From the NCBI RefSeq assembly GCF_030053135.1, contig NZ_CP125652.1, positions 4,396,501 to 4,460,500 of the forward strand: a DNA stretch of 64,000 bases, given 5' to 3'. The stretch is from Rhizobium sp. BT04. Its GTDB lineage: Bacteria > Pseudomonadota > Alphaproteobacteria > Rhizobiales > Rhizobiaceae. Below are positions 35,405 through 45,541 of the stretch, piece by piece (position 1 is the stretch's first letter; every line of letters starts with the position of its first letter). The translations under genes were made by a program, and so were the position numbers. The notes under the pieces are model-generated. The model was not told the origin of the DNA and ran no database searches. It was given only the letters and a program-made list of their open reading frames with translations.

Positions 35405-36349
35405 ATGTCGAGTGAGTATGGAATTTACCTCATCGTCTTCTTTGCAGTGCTGATCTTTTCCGCAGCAGCATCGGAATTGTTTTTTCGCCAGCGCGAGGTC
35501 TCGGTTCGGGTGTCGAAGAGCTCGGCGGCAACAGGCGAAGAGTTTCACCTTGTCGATACGACGATTGCCGATCTCGGCGAGGCGGAAAACCGGTTGATCC
35601 GTCGTTATTTCGAGATTACCCGGCGTGACACCAATGTGAACTCTACTCAGAACCGGCTGATCAGGGCAGGCTATTTCGCCGCCGGTGCCGTGACCACCTT
35701 TCAGGTGGTTCGCGCCGTGGTATGTATCGGCGTGCTGGTCGCGGCGGTCTGGGTTCTCAATTGGGTCTCGCCTGATATGTCGGGGGTGGCGACGCTGATC
35801 GTTGCCATGTTTGCCGCGGGCTCCACCTTTATTCTGGTCAACATCTATATCGACCGGCGTGGCGCCGCCAAGGAGAGGGAATACCGCCGCCTTTTTCCCG
35901 ATTTCATGGATATGCTGATCGTCTGCCTCGATGCGGGCATGAGCATCGAGGCGGCGGCGAACCGCGTTGCCCGGGAATTCGTCGATAAGCGTCAGGACTT
36001 CGGCCTGCATCTTTCGATCATGATGCTGGAAGTGCGGGGTGGCCGGCGATTGCGCGAGGCGCTCGCGAACCTTGCCGTCCGCCTGCGGATTGACGAAGCC
36101 CGGGCCCTATCCGTTCTGTTCCGCCAATCAGAGGAACTCGGGACCAGTGTAACGCAGACGTTGCGGGTCTACTGCAAGGAAATGCGCGACATCCGAATTA
36201 TTCGCGCCGAGGAAAAGGCAAACGCCCTGCCGGTCAAGATGCTGCTGCCGCTCGGCGCGTTCCTTTTTCCGGTAAGTCTCATCATCGTTCTCGTTCCCGT
36301 CGTTATGCGAGTCGTCAGTCTTCTTGTCAGCATTAAACCCGGCGGTTGA
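35405..36349 (+). CDS. tadC: TadC inner-membrane platform protein (T2SF family)
   Basis: 314 aa from the ATG at 35405 (GAGG 6 nt upstream; an earlier in-frame start at 35360 would overlap tadB). It has the same GspF architecture as TadB: N-terminal TM, two middle helices (about 90-135), the cytoplasmic segment with DFMDMLIVCLDAGMSIEAAANRVA, and C-terminal TMs. Partner of TadB in the pilus platform. Confidence 0.94.
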   Translation: MSSEYGIYLIVFFAVLIFSAAASELFFRQREVSVRVSKSSAATGEEFHLVDTTIADLGEAENRLIRRYFEITRRDTNVNSTQNRLIRAGYFAAGAVTTFQVVRAVVCIGVLVAAVWVLNWVSPDMSGVATLIVAMFAAGSTFILVNIYIDRRGAAKEREYRRLFPDFMDMLIVCLDAGMSIEAAANRVAREFVDKRQDFGLHLSIMMLEVRGGRRLREALANLAVRLRIDEARALSVLFRQSEELGTSVTQTLRVYCKEMRDIRIIRAEEKANALPVKMLLPLGAFLFPVSLIIVLVPVVMRVVSLLVSIKPGG

Positions 36350-36364
36350 GCCAAGCGAGGTCGT

Positions 36365-37669
36365 ATGCAGTATTCGCTCGAACAGAATCGTCACGAGGCC
36401 ATCATTTCCCTCGATCCGCGTATGCCGATGGCACCGGCAGGCATCGAACAGGCCGGACTGGATCCGTCGTTCCTGCTTCGGCTGGCGTCAAAATGCGCGG
36501 CCGAGCAGGATACGACCACGGCATCTCATCTGGCTGACCGCATGAAATTGCCGAAAGTGATCGTCAATATCCTGATCAAGGAGCTCGTGAAACTCGCCTA
36601 TCTCGAGGCGCGCGGCTTGGCTGGTGAGGATGTGCGATCCGATATTCGATATGCGCTTTCCATGAAGGGGTTCGAATATGCCCACGCGGCGTCGCGTCAA
36701 TGCCAATATGTCGGGCCGGCGCCGGTGTCGCTCGATGCGTTCTGCCGGCAAGTCGGTTTGCAGTCCATCCATCACGAGCGCGTGACCCCGGAGCGGCTGA
36801 ACAACAGCCTTGACGGGCTGGTGCTGTCGGACGCCCTGGTCGAAAAGCTCGGCCCGGCCATCAACTCCGGTCGCTCTATCCTGCTTTACGGACCACCCGG
36901 CAACGGAAAGACGAGCATCGCCGAGCGGACGTCGCAACTGTTTCGCCAAACGATCTGGGTGCCCTACGCCATCGAGGTCGGCGGCCATGTCATCAGTTTC
37001 TATGACGAAGCCGTGCATCACCCCGTATCGGAGGCTGACACGGAATCTCATCCGAAAGCGGATCAACGATGGATCGAATGCCGCCGTCCGGTGATCAAGA
37101 CGGGCGGGGAATTGACCCTCGATCAGCTCGACCTCACCTTCAACGAAGGACCGAATGTCTACGAAGCGCCCATACACTTAAAGGCGTCCGGCGGCGTTTT
37201 CATCATCGACGACTTCGGGCGTCAGCAAGTGGCGCCGCAGGCGCTCATCAATCGCTGGATTGTGCCGCTCGAGCGCGGATATGACTTCCTGACGCTGCAC
37301 ACCGGCAAGAAGTTCAGGGTTCCCTTTGACGAACTGGTGGTATTTTCGACGAATATCGCTCCGAAGGACCTTTCCGACGAGGCGGGCTTGCGGCGACTCA
37401 AGTATAAGATCTTTGTGAACACCCCGTCGCGCGACGAATATATCAGAATTTTCAAATCCTATGCCAGCGGCGCCGGATTGGCTGTCTGTGATCCAGACCT
37501 GAACCTGTTCTACGATCGCAAGTACAACGGCGATGTGCTCGCGTCTTGCTACCATCCGAAATATCTTCTGGATTTCGTCGGATCTTACTGCGAGTTCAAC
37601 GGCATAGCCGGAAACGCGTCGCTCGATATGCTCGAACGGGCGTGGGAAGGTGTCTTCACGTCGGAATGA
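36365..37669 (+). CDS. AAA+ ATPase with winged-helix-like N-terminus, Tad-linked
   Basis: 434 aa. N-terminal region (about 35-110) reads like a winged helix (ASHLADRMKLPKVIVNILIK...YLEARG...YALSMKGFEYA). The AAA+ module has Walker A GPPGNGKT (176-183), Walker B VFIIDD (278-283) and sensor-1 STN (328-330). The C-terminal lid region has no extra domain. It starts 15 bp after tadC with GAGG at the right spacing, so it belongs to the pilus operon. It is not one of the core Tad proteins; a chaperone-like or regulatory function is only a guess. Confidence 0.85.
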   Translation: MQYSLEQNRHEAIISLDPRMPMAPAGIEQAGLDPSFLLRLASKCAAEQDTTTASHLADRMKLPKVIVNILIKELVKLAYLEARGLAGEDVRSDIRYALSMKGFEYAHAASRQCQYVGPAPVSLDAFCRQVGLQSIHHERVTPERLNNSLDGLVLSDALVEKLGPAINSGRSILLYGPPGNGKTSIAERTSQLFRQTIWVPYAIEVGGHVISFYDEAVHHPVSEADTESHPKADQRWIECRRPVIKTGGELTLDQLDLTFNEGPNVYEAPIHLKASGGVFIIDDFGRQQVAPQALINRWIVPLERGYDFLTLHTGKKFRVPFDELVVFSTNIAPKDLSDEAGLRRLKYKIFVNTPSRDEYIRIFKSYASGAGLAVCDPDLNLFYDRKYNGDVLASCYHPKYLLDFVGSYCEFNGIAGNASLDMLERAWEGVFTSE

Positions 37670-37730
37670 TTGCGGACCTGGCACTGATCGCGGCCAACGC
37701 AGATTTGATGACTTACGGGGGAGTAAACGA

Positions 37731-38300
37731 ATGACCAGCATTCCGAATATCGAGGTCGAAGCAGACCGCGCAAAACCAAGCAAGACGCCAGCAATGGAGC
37801 CGAGAGGCTCAAAAAGCCCGTTGCTCGTCGGTTTGCTCCTGATGCTCCTGCCTGTGAATGCCGGCGTTCTCATCTATACCGCCAAAAACTCTGCGGATGT
37901 TCGCGAGAGCCGCGAGACCATTGCCGCGCTCAAAAGGTCCATCGATGGCCTGAGAGGACAAATGGAAAAGCAGTCGGGCCACATCGCGGACAATGCCAAG
38001 GCCGACGACGTCGCCCTTATCCGCCAGGAGATGGATAGCCTGCAAAAGGCTATTTCGTCGATGAACGAACGGATGCGCAGCGACACCAGCGTCACACGCA
38101 TGGGGTCGGCTTTGGTCCTCAGTGCGCCCGGCAAGGAACCGGCACAATTTTTCGCACCCCGTGCCATGCCGGCGGAAACGCAAACTCCGGATAACACTCT
38201 GGCATCCATCGAAGCCGGGGGCATTTCAGTGAGTGACCTGCCGCGCTACGAACGAACACTCTCGCCGGAAGGCCAGCTCATACTTCGCAAGGCGCGGTAA
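37731..38300 (+). CDS. Tad-linked single-pass membrane protein with coiled coil
   Basis: 189 aa from the ATG at 37731 (GGGGGAG 7 nt upstream). One membrane segment (about 29-48: LLVGLLLMLLPVNAGVLIYTA) is followed by a predicted coiled coil (about 55-115, heptad-like with ETIAALKRSIDGLRGQME and IRQEMDSLQKAISSMNERM) and a periplasmic tail ending with DLPRYERTLSPEGQLILRK. I do not recognise a family. It is last in the operon, 61 bp after the AAA+ gene, so a structural accessory to the pilus apparatus is plausible. Confidence 0.75.
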   Translation: MTSIPNIEVEADRAKPSKTPAMEPRGSKSPLLVGLLLMLLPVNAGVLIYTAKNSADVRESRETIAALKRSIDGLRGQMEKQSGHIADNAKADDVALIRQEMDSLQKAISSMNERMRSDTSVTRMGSALVLSAPGKEPAQFFAPRAMPAETQTPDNTLASIEAGGISVSDLPRYERTLSPEGQLILRKAR

Positions 38301-38404
38301 ACGACCCCAAAGCCATCGCCGGACGCTGCCATGGGGCGGCGCCGATGCGCGCAATGCGGCTAGGGCGCTCTCATCTCGACGCAGATTGCCGATTGCTGAA
38401 GGGC

Positions 38405-38947
38405 TTATCCCCGCTGAGCGTAATTCACGCTGTTCTTCATCAATTCGAGATTGCGGGCAGTGATTTCGTTTCCGGGATCAAGCTCATAGGCTTTCAGGAA
38501 ATACCGCCTGGCCGTGCGCAAGTCACCGCGCAACAGGTGAGAATATCCGATATTGTTGTAGTAGACCGGGGTGTTGCCGATCATTCGCGACAGCTGCTGG
38601 TAGGCGCGGTCTGATGTGTCGAAGCGGGCAACCATGTCGGCGGAGGCCGCCAAGCCTAGCCAGGCGGCCGGATCCTGCGGAAACACGTCAACCGCTCGCT
38701 TGTAAATGGCGTAGGATTTTCCGTAGTTCTTTTCCTGGAACTGCAGTTTGCCGGTGGTGATCAACTCGTCGTTCTTATAGAAGGCGACGGCTGAGTCATC
38801 CTCGACGGTCTTTGCACTATCGCCATAAGCAGCCAGGCCATCCACGCCGGATGACTGGCAACCAGCTAAAATCGCTCCAGTCGCTATCAAAAGCGCAATG
38901 CATTTAGTTCCAGCTCTGATCTGCAACATTGGCAATTTGATCCCCAT
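38405..38947 (-). CDS. TadD-like TPR lipoprotein
   Basis: 180 aa. N-terminal signal with lipobox ILAGC, then three or so TPR units (YGKSYAIYKRAVDVFPQDPAAWLGLAASADMVARF, then VYYNNIGYSHLLRGDLRTARRYFLKAYELDPGN in shorter view). It matches TadD, the outer-membrane TPR lipoprotein thought to help secretin assembly. It is encoded convergently to the Tad operon, closing the locus. An internal ATG at 38929 is a possible alternative start. Confidence 0.82.
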   Translation of the reverse strand: MGIKLPMLQIRAGTKCIALLIATGAILAGCQSSGVDGLAAYGDSAKTVEDDSAVAFYKNDELITTGKLQFQEKNYGKSYAIYKRAVDVFPQDPAAWLGLAASADMVARFDTSDRAYQQLSRMIGNTPVYYNNIGYSHLLRGDLRTARRYFLKAYELDPGNEITARNLELMKNSVNYAQRG

Positions 38948-39084
38948 CAGACACTCTTACCGAAGACTCGGATGCGTTCACCGGCAATCATCGTGAAAAA
39001 AAGCTAACAACTCAAGAATTTAAGCATATACTCACAAAAAAGCGAGAGAGGCTGTCTTCGCCGGAATGCGATAGTGTGATAAAA

Positions 39085-39108
39085 ATGCCTACTATCCAAG
39101 GTAGGCAT
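39085..39108. other. Perfect 8-bp stem-loop in a 5' leader
   Basis: ATGCCTAC-TATCCAAG-GTAGGCAT. It lies upstream of the preferred start (39175) of the next gene, within an AT-rich stretch between it and the TadD-like gene. It has no T-run, so an operator or mRNA leader element is more likely than a terminator. Confidence 0.4.
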
Positions 39109-39174
39109 CATCTGCCTTGCGACTCTTCGAGTGGAAATCAATCAACGTCGCCTATCCCCTCCTCAGGTCAAAGG

Positions 39175-39690
39175 ATGGAACGCCGCATGTGGATCGCTCT
39201 TTTCACGATGATGCGACTTGGGCCATCGCTGGCTTACGCGATAGCATCGATCTTCGTTCTCAGCATACCGCTCCTGGAAAGCCATCCCTCAAGCGCCTTC
39301 GCCTGGTGGCTTTACATGACGATACTTCCGGTCATGCGCGAGCCCATCTATCTGCTTTTGGCGGTACCCGGCATTGGAATTTGGAGCGCCACGGTCCTGT
39401 TGATGCTGGCATCGATTTTCGGGATTCGAGTGGCCATGCAGCCGCAAAGACACCGCCGCTCAGGATTCATCCATGCCCATATCGCGCTGATCGCGACCGG
39501 TCTAACCATGGTGCGGGGAGCCGTTGCGCAAGCCGGCCTTTCCGAGTTTGCGCTGCCTCAATTTCAACGGGGCGACTGGTCGTTCCTGCCGCTATCCCAA
39601 CCGCTTGGGCCCTTCCTTTTCATATCCGTGTTTTTGGCTTGCATCTGCAGCCATTTAACAGTCATCAAGCGTGCAATATCGGCGGGATAG
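39175..39690 (+). CDS. Hypothetical integral membrane protein
   Basis: 171 aa from the ATG at 39175 (AAAGGATGG context); an upstream ATG at 39076 would place a perfect hairpin inside the coding region. Four hydrophobic segments (about 10-30, 40-62, 65-85 and a C-terminal one ending near 160). No recognisable domain or motif. It sits between the Tad locus and the rgt-like cluster and is convergent with the latter. Coding is moderately supported by codon use; function unknown. Confidence 0.6.
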   Translation: MERRMWIALFTMMRLGPSLAYAIASIFVLSIPLLESHPSSAFAWWLYMTILPVMREPIYLLLAVPGIGIWSATVLLMLASIFGIRVAMQPQRHRRSGFIHAHIALIATGLTMVRGAVAQAGLSEFALPQFQRGDWSFLPLSQPLGPFLFISVFLACICSHLTVIKRAISAG

Positions 39691-39716
39691 AAAAAGCGTT
39701 CAAATCCTGATTTCGT

Positions 39717-41201
39717 TCAGCCCGGCTGGTTGACCCAAGCATAACCGAAACGATAGCGGTCGTCGCCGCGCGGATAGAAATAGGGCGCGTCGATCACCAA
39801 TGCCCCGGGTGCGGGCGCGCCGAGATTGGCCTGCAGCCATTCCGCCATATCAGGCGGCAGCGCTTCGCTTCCGTTCTTGGGAAGGAGCCACACCAGGAGA
39901 AGCGGGCGCCGGCCTGAAAGATCCGGGTGGAAGCCGGGATAATCCACCGAAAGGACCGGCACGCCGGGAATATCCTGCCTGAGGTTGCCGGCAAGCAGGC
40001 TGTCGCCGGCAAGGATCGCCGCCGGTTCGGCCTGTTGGCGCAGCGTTTCCAGCATCGTGGCATAGGGCCTGTTCAGCCGCTCGTAATGGCCGGTGAAACG
40101 TGCGGCTGCGACGCTGCCGTAAAGGGCTGCCGGCACGCCGATCATGATGATGGCGATGACGGCCATGAACCGCCGGAACGCTCGGTCCGTCACGACGCCC
40201 GCTGCCTCGATCTTCAGGCAGAAATAGAGCGGCAGGATGAACAGCATCGGCACCAGCCAGCGATCCTTGATGCCGGCAGCACCGCCGAAGACGATCAACG
40301 ACAGAATGCCGACCAGGAAGACGAGCATCATCCGCTCGAACAGCCGCGTCCATTGCGAGCCCGCCGTCAGCGCCGGACGAAGGCCCTTGCCGAAGACGAT
40401 GGCGAATACCGCCACGGTCAAGCCGGCAAAGCTGATGATGGCGAGAGCAAGCGAGCTGATCCCCATGGCCACCTGCGCGGGATAGCTCGCATGGCCGCTC
40501 GCGGTCATCTTCTCCAGCGTGCGCGCGGTGGCGAAATCGAGATTGCCCTTCAGCCAGAAGAGATGCGGCAGGGTGATGATGAGCGCCACCGTCGCCGTCA
40601 GCACCAGCCGCCGATCGAAGATCCGCGGCCGCAGTCGCGCATCCGAAAGTGCGACAATCAGAGCTGCCGCCGGCAGGATCGCGAAATTATATTTGGCTAG
40701 CAGGCCGAAACCGATGCCGATGCCTGATATCAGATAGGAGGCAAGGCTTGGCTGCTTCAGGCTGCGAATGAAGCCGTAGATGAAGATGCTGGCCGAGAAG
40801 AACACGGCGACCGTATGCGTCAGGTCGCGCTGCATCTCGAAAGCCATCTGCGGGATCGTCAGCAGCCCAAGCGTGGCGATCGCCACCAGCGCCTTGTCGC
40901 GCAGGACGAGACGCGCGGTCAGGCCGTAGAGCAGATAGGCGATGAACAGCAGAAGGTTCTTCACCACTGAAAGCGCGGCAAGCGAGACGCCCGTCAATTG
41001 AAAGACGGTATATTGCAGCCAGTTGTAGAAGGGTGGCTGTGGGCCGTAGCCGGCGGCAAGCCATTGCGAGCGGAAGGCCTGTTCGGCCTCGTCGAGATCG
41101 AGCGAATGCGAGGTGGCGAGCCGCACGCCGACCTGAAGCATGAAATAGGCGGCCAGCAGAGCGAAGATCCACCTGATGTCGCGAAGTTTGCTTTCGGTCA
41201 T
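39717..41201 (-). CDS. rgtC: GT39/ArnT-like lipopolysaccharide galacturonosyltransferase (RgtC-like)
   Basis: 494 aa, about ten to twelve membrane helices, GT-C fold. The first periplasmic loop carries SLDLDEAEQ and [14 protein letters not shown], containing the acidic catalytic pair region of PMT/ArnT enzymes. Two paralogues with the same motifs and the same C-terminal FGYAWV ending lie upstream (41202-42704, 43868-45361) with a GT2 gene between. The order matches rgtA-rgtE-rgtB-rgtC of R. leguminosarum, whose products add galacturonic acid to the LPS core from dodecaprenyl-phosphate-GalA. The gene symbol rests on order and family. Confidence 0.8.
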   Translation of the reverse strand: MTESKLRDIRWIFALLAAYFMLQVGVRLATSHSLDLDEAEQAFRSQWLAAGYGPQPPFYNWLQYTVFQLTGVSLAALSVVKNLLLFIAYLLYGLTARLVLRDKALVAIATLGLLTIPQMAFEMQRDLTHTVAVFFSASIFIYGFIRSLKQPSLASYLISGIGIGFGLLAKYNFAILPAAALIVALSDARLRPRIFDRRLVLTATVALIITLPHLFWLKGNLDFATARTLEKMTASGHASYPAQVAMGISSLALAIISFAGLTVAVFAIVFGKGLRPALTAGSQWTRLFERMMLVFLVGILSLIVFGGAAGIKDRWLVPMLFILPLYFCLKIEAAGVVTDRAFRRFMAVIAIIMIGVPAALYGSVAAARFTGHYERLNRPYATMLETLRQQAEPAAILAGDSLLAGNLRQDIPGVPVLSVDYPGFHPDLSGRRPLLLVWLLPKNGSEALPPDMAEWLQANLGAPAPGALVIDAPYFYPRGDDRYRFGYAWVNQPG

Positions 41202-42704
41202 CTATTTGGTCTCCGGCTGCACCCAGGCGTAGCCGAGAGCGAAATTGTCGCCCTGGCGGCCGAAATAATAGGGAAGCGACAGCGAGCCGATCTCCTGCGC
41301 CGCAATGCCCGCCGCCGTCAGCGCCGATGAAAACCGATCCGGCATGGCCGCATCTGCAGCCGTCGCCGTCGTCTTGCCGCGCCAGGCGATCAGCACCGGC
41401 CCCTTGGCTTCGGCATAGGCCGGAATGCCCGGTGCCGGAAAATACGGGATCACCACCGGCACATCGGGAAACTGCAGCCGCATGTTGCCGCCGATATAGG
41501 TGTCGGAAGCGATCACCAGCGCCGGTCGCGCCTGTCGCGTCATCTCGCGCGAAAAACCCGCCATCGGCACATTCGGCCGGCTGTAGGTGCCGATCAGCCC
41601 GGCGCCGACGACGCGGAAGCCGAGTGCGATCAGCACGCAGGCCATCAGCACCGGCACCACCGGCCGGAAGCGGCGCAATCCGGCCGAAAGGTCGATGCCG
41701 GCCGCCTGCATTTTCGCCAGGAAATAGATCGGCAGCACCAGCAGGAACGGGTCGAGCCAGCGCTCACGCACCGTGGTGGAGCCGGTGACGAGCACGATCA
41801 GGACGATGCCGGCAAGGCTTGCGAGCATCATCCGCTCCATCATCCCGGTCCAGCGGTTTCCGGCCGAAAGCGCCCGGACAAAATCCCGGCGGAAGGCGGC
41901 GGCGAAGATCGCGACCGGCAGCGCCGCAAAGGCGACGATGGCGACGAGAAAGGCGAGAAGGCCCTTGCCGATCCGCATGATGCCGGCGGGTTCGTTGCCG
42001 GCGGCCATCTTGACCAGAGTATCGGAGGAGGCGAATGCGAGATTGTCTCGCAGCCAGATCGCATGCGGCAGGACGATGACGAGCGCGACAGTGATCGCGG
42101 CCAAGATGCGCCAGTCGAACGCCCGGCGCCGCCATTCGGCATCGGGCAAGATGGCGATCAAGGCGGCGACCGGCATCAGCGCGAAATTATACTTCGAGAT
42201 CAGCCCGATGCCGGTCGCAAGCCCGAGCAGGAGATAACTGCCGATATCGGGCCGGTCGAGCGTGCGGAAGAAGCCGTAGAGAAACAGCGAGCTGGCAAAG
42301 AGCAGCGCCGTCGTGTGGGTCAGGTCCTGCTGGGCCATGTAGGAGACCTGGGGCAGGGTAATCAGCGCCAGCATGCCGACCGCGGCAAGCGCCTCGTCCT
42401 TCAGCGCGCGCCGCCCGGCAAGGCCATAGAAGAGATAGGATAGGAACAGCAGGATGTTCTTCGGAACGATCAGCGCGCCGATCGACATGCCCGTCAGCGA
42501 AACGACGGCATATTGCATCCAGTTATAGAAGGGCGGCTGCGGGCCGTAGCCCGCCAGCAGATATTGCGAGAAGAAGGACTGCTCAGCCTCGTCGAGCTCC
42601 AGCGAATGCGGGAGCGCGATGCGTAGCGCGATATTGAGCACGAAATAGGCCGCAAGCAGCAGGCCCGCGGTTTTGATCGTCCTCGTCGCGCGCTCCAGCA
42701 TCAT
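41202..42704 (-). CDS. rgtB: GT39/ArnT-like galacturonosyltransferase (RgtB-like)
   Basis: 500 aa GT-C membrane enzyme. It has the same [10 protein letters not shown] and [14 protein letters not shown] signatures, tandem membrane segments and C-terminal [11 protein letters not shown] ending as its two paralogues. It lies 9 bp after the GT2 gene, and its stop codon abuts the start of the next transferase. In R. leguminosarum RgtB adds the second GalA to a mannose/Kdo core region; assignment to B rather than A or C is by position only. Confidence 0.8.
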   Translation of the reverse strand: MMLERATRTIKTAGLLLAAYFVLNIALRIALPHSLELDEAEQSFFSQYLLAGYGPQPPFYNWMQYAVVSLTGMSIGALIVPKNILLFLSYLFYGLAGRRALKDEALAAVGMLALITLPQVSYMAQQDLTHTTALLFASSLFLYGFFRTLDRPDIGSYLLLGLATGIGLISKYNFALMPVAALIAILPDAEWRRRAFDWRILAAITVALVIVLPHAIWLRDNLAFASSDTLVKMAAGNEPAGIMRIGKGLLAFLVAIVAFAALPVAIFAAAFRRDFVRALSAGNRWTGMMERMMLASLAGIVLIVLVTGSTTVRERWLDPFLLVLPIYFLAKMQAAGIDLSAGLRRFRPVVPVLMACVLIALGFRVVGAGLIGTYSRPNVPMAGFSREMTRQARPALVIASDTYIGGNMRLQFPDVPVVIPYFPAPGIPAYAEAKGPVLIAWRGKTTATAADAAMPDRFSSALTAAGIAAQEIGSLSLPYYFGRQGDNFALGYAWVQPETK

Positions 42705-42713
42705 GCCGCCGGC

Positions 42714-43730
42714 TTAGGCTTGGCTTTGATCGTCGAAGATCTGCCGCACGATATAATTCGGCGAGGCGTCGTCGCGGTAATAGGTGCGCGCGATCATTTC
42801 CGCCAGGATGCCGGTGGTGATCATCTGTACCGACGACAGCAGCAGCACGACGCCGACCATCAGCATCGGGCGTGTGCCGATATCGTTGCCCATGATGAAC
42901 TTGTCAAAGCCGAGATAGATGAGGATCAGCATGGCGACCGCGCCGAGGCCAAGCCCCAGCGAGCCGAAGAAATGCCCCGGCCGCGCCTTGTAGCGCATGA
43001 AGAACATCACCGACAGCAGGTCGAGGATGACGCGGAAGGTGCGCGAAATGCCGTATTTCGAAACACCGTGCTCGCGGGCATGGTGAGTGACGGCCATCTC
43101 GCCGATGCGCGAACTCGGGACGACGCCGGCGACCCAGGCCGGGATGAAGCGGTGCATTTCGCCCATCAGCTTGACCTGCTTGATGATCGAGGCACGATAG
43201 ATCTTCAGGCTGCAGCCGTAATCGTGCAGCTTGACGCCGGTGATGCGGCCAATCAGGTAGTTGGCGCACCAGGAGGGGATCTTGCGCAGCAACAGACCGT
43301 CCTTGCGGTTCTTGCGCCAGCCGACCAGGAGGTCGAGTTCGCGCCGTTCCAGCTCCGCGACCATCGCAGGAATGTCCTTCGGATCGTTCTGCAGGTCGCC
43401 GTCCATCGTTGCGATCAGCCGGCCCTGGGCGGTGTCGATACCGGCCTGCATGGCGGCGGTCTGGCCGAAGTTGCGCTGCAGCTCGACGATTCTGAGCGCT
43501 AGCCCGTCGCGTCCGACGAACTTGCGGGCGTTGACGAGCGTCGCATCCGTGCTGCCGTCATCGACGAGGATCAGCTCCCAGCGATGGGGATAGGCGGCCA
43601 TCGCAGCCACGACACGCTCGACAAGCGGGCCGACGCTTTCCTCTTCGTTGAAAATGGGCACGACCAGCGACAGCTCGAGCGATTGTACCGGATCATTCGT
43701 ACCGCGAATGGGCTCTACCGTTGTCTGCAA
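42714..43730 (-). CDS. rgtE: GT2 polyprenyl-phosphate sugar synthase (RgtE-like)
   Basis: 338 aa. N-terminal GT-A domain of the dolichyl-phosphate mannose synthase/ArnC type (LVVPIFNEEESVGPLVERV, LVDDGSTDAT, ATMDGDLQNDPKDIP), with two C-terminal membrane helices. It starts with TTG at 43730, preceded by GGAG; an ATG seven bases upstream is out of frame. It would make undecaprenyl/dodecaprenyl-phosphate-GalA in the inner membrane as donor for the flanking transferases, as RgtE does in R. leguminosarum. Confidence 0.85.
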   Translation of the reverse strand: MQTTVEPIRGTNDPVQSLELSLVVPIFNEEESVGPLVERVVAAMAAYPHRWELILVDDGSTDATLVNARKFVGRDGLALRIVELQRNFGQTAAMQAGIDTAQGRLIATMDGDLQNDPKDIPAMVAELERRELDLLVGWRKNRKDGLLLRKIPSWCANYLIGRITGVKLHDYGCSLKIYRASIIKQVKLMGEMHRFIPAWVAGVVPSSRIGEMAVTHHAREHGVSKYGISRTFRVILDLLSVMFFMRYKARPGHFFGSLGLGLGAVAMLILIYLGFDKFIMGNDIGTRPMLMVGVVLLLSSVQMITTGILAEMIARTYYRDDASPNYIVRQIFDDQSQA

Positions 43731-43867
43731 CTTTCATCTCCAAAAGGCCGGGCGCCCGAGCAATCTTACTGCCGCCGCCGCGCTTGCGGAAGGCTAGTAC
43801 ATGAAGTGTCTGCCGGTTGCCAGCGGGCAATGCCGGTTTCCCCGCAATCGGTTGAGCTGGCGCAACG

Positions 43868-45361
43868 CTATTTCGCGCCTCCCTCCACCCAAGAGTAACC
43901 GATGGAGAAGCTGCGTTTGCCGTCACCGAAGAGATAGGGCAGCGTCAGCGTCTTCAACTCCTGCAGATGAATGCCCGATTTGACGAGATCGTTGGCGAAA
44001 CCGGGGGGAATCGTTGGGTCATCGGCGGTCTCGCCGCGCCAGATCACCAGCACCGGCCCCTTCGCCGTTGCATATTCGGGAACCCCGGAACCCGGGAAGA
44101 ACGGGATGACGACGGGAACGTCGGGAAACTCCAGCTTCATGTTGCCGGCCACGAACTTGGTTCCGGCGACGATCAGAACCGGCTTGCGGGTCGCGGTCAG
44201 CTCAGCCGCGTAGCCGGAGAAGGGGACGTTCGTTCGCGTATAAGTGCCGATATATTGAATGCCGACGATCCGGAAAAGAAGGATCGACAGGATGACGACC
44301 ATGAACACCGGCACCACGGGCCGGAAGCGGGCAAGGCCGGCGGAAAGATCGAGATCTGCGGTTTCCAGTTTCAGGAACAGATAGAGCGGCAGAACGAGCA
44401 GGCACGGGTCGAGCCAGCGCTCGTGGATATCGCTGGCGCCAGCAAAGAGGATCACGGCGACGAACGCGATCAAGCTGATGACCATCATCCGCTCGATCAC
44501 GCGGATCATCGGGCTGGAAGACGAGAGCGCGCGAAAGAAATCGCGCCGGAAGGCGGCGGCGAGGAGAACGATCGGCAATGCGACGAAGCCGAGGACGGCG
44601 ATGACGAGGGACAGCAGTCCCTGTCCGATGCGCGGCAGGCCGGCAGGCGCCAGGTCTTCGGCGGTCATCCGCTCCAGCGTCGGCGCAGAAGCGCTGGTGA
44701 GATTGTCAGGCAGCCAGAGCGCATGCGGCAGCACGATCAGAATGGCGAGGGCGATCGCCGGCAGCAAACGCCAGTCGATGAGACGGCTGCGCCATTCCCG
44801 GTCCGGCAGCACGGCGAGGAGGGCGGCGGCCGGCAGGATGGCGAAATTGTATTTCGAGATCAGGCCGATGCCGGTGGCGATGCCGATGATCAGGTAGCTT
44901 GCGATCGTCGGCTGTCGCAGTGTGCGGAAAAAACCGAAGAGGAAGAGCGAGGTCGCAAACAGCAGGGCGACGGTATGCGTCAATTCGCGCTGCGCCATCA
45001 AACCCACCTGCGGCAGGGTGATCAGGCTCAGCATGGCGACCGCTGCGAGCGAACGGTTCTTCAGCACCTCGCGGGCCGCAAGCCCGTAGAACAGATAGCA
45101 GCCGAAGAGAATGATGTTCTTCGGCACCGACAGCACCCACATCGATATGCCGGTCACCGAAACGATGGCATATTGAATCCAGTTGTAGAAGGGCGGCTGC
45201 GGGCCGTAGCCTGCAAGCAGATATTGTGAATAGAAGGATTGCTCCGCCTCGTCGAGATCGAGCGTATGCGGCAAAGCGATGCGCAGCGCGATGTTGAGCA
45301 GGAAATAGACTGCCAGCAAAATGCTGGCGCTCGTAATGCTTCTGGTAATCCGCTCCAACAT
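43868..45361 (-). CDS. rgtA: GT39/ArnT-like galacturonosyltransferase (RgtA-like)
   Basis: 497 aa from the ATG at 45361 (GGAGATCG upstream; the ORF extends to 45394). GT-C membrane protein with [24 protein letters not shown] and the [10 protein letters not shown] ending shared by the cluster. First gene of the run, about 137 bp ahead of the GT2 gene. RgtA of R. leguminosarum transfers a GalA to the LPS inner core; the specificity is inferred from gene order. Confidence 0.8.
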   Translation of the reverse strand: MLERITRSITSASILLAVYFLLNIALRIALPHTLDLDEAEQSFYSQYLLAGYGPQPPFYNWIQYAIVSVTGISMWVLSVPKNIILFGCYLFYGLAAREVLKNRSLAAVAMLSLITLPQVGLMAQRELTHTVALLFATSLFLFGFFRTLRQPTIASYLIIGIATGIGLISKYNFAILPAAALLAVLPDREWRSRLIDWRLLPAIALAILIVLPHALWLPDNLTSASAPTLERMTAEDLAPAGLPRIGQGLLSLVIAVLGFVALPIVLLAAAFRRDFFRALSSSSPMIRVIERMMVISLIAFVAVILFAGASDIHERWLDPCLLVLPLYLFLKLETADLDLSAGLARFRPVVPVFMVVILSILLFRIVGIQYIGTYTRTNVPFSGYAAELTATRKPVLIVAGTKFVAGNMKLEFPDVPVVIPFFPGSGVPEYATAKGPVLVIWRGETADDPTIPPGFANDLVKSGIHLQELKTLTLPYLFGDGKRSFSIGYSWVEGGAK

Positions 45362-45541
45362 CGATCTCCATGTCAAGCCGGCAAGGCGTGTCATTTACCA
45401 GTCAGCACTCGGATCGTCGGCGGGGAAGCGCCTTCGCCCCCATCGCCATCAACTCCGCCGTTGTGCGCAACCTGCATTTCTCTTAAAAGGCCTGGCGACG
45501 GGACCGGTCCCATACCGACCCAAGCGAGGAATGCCTACTAC

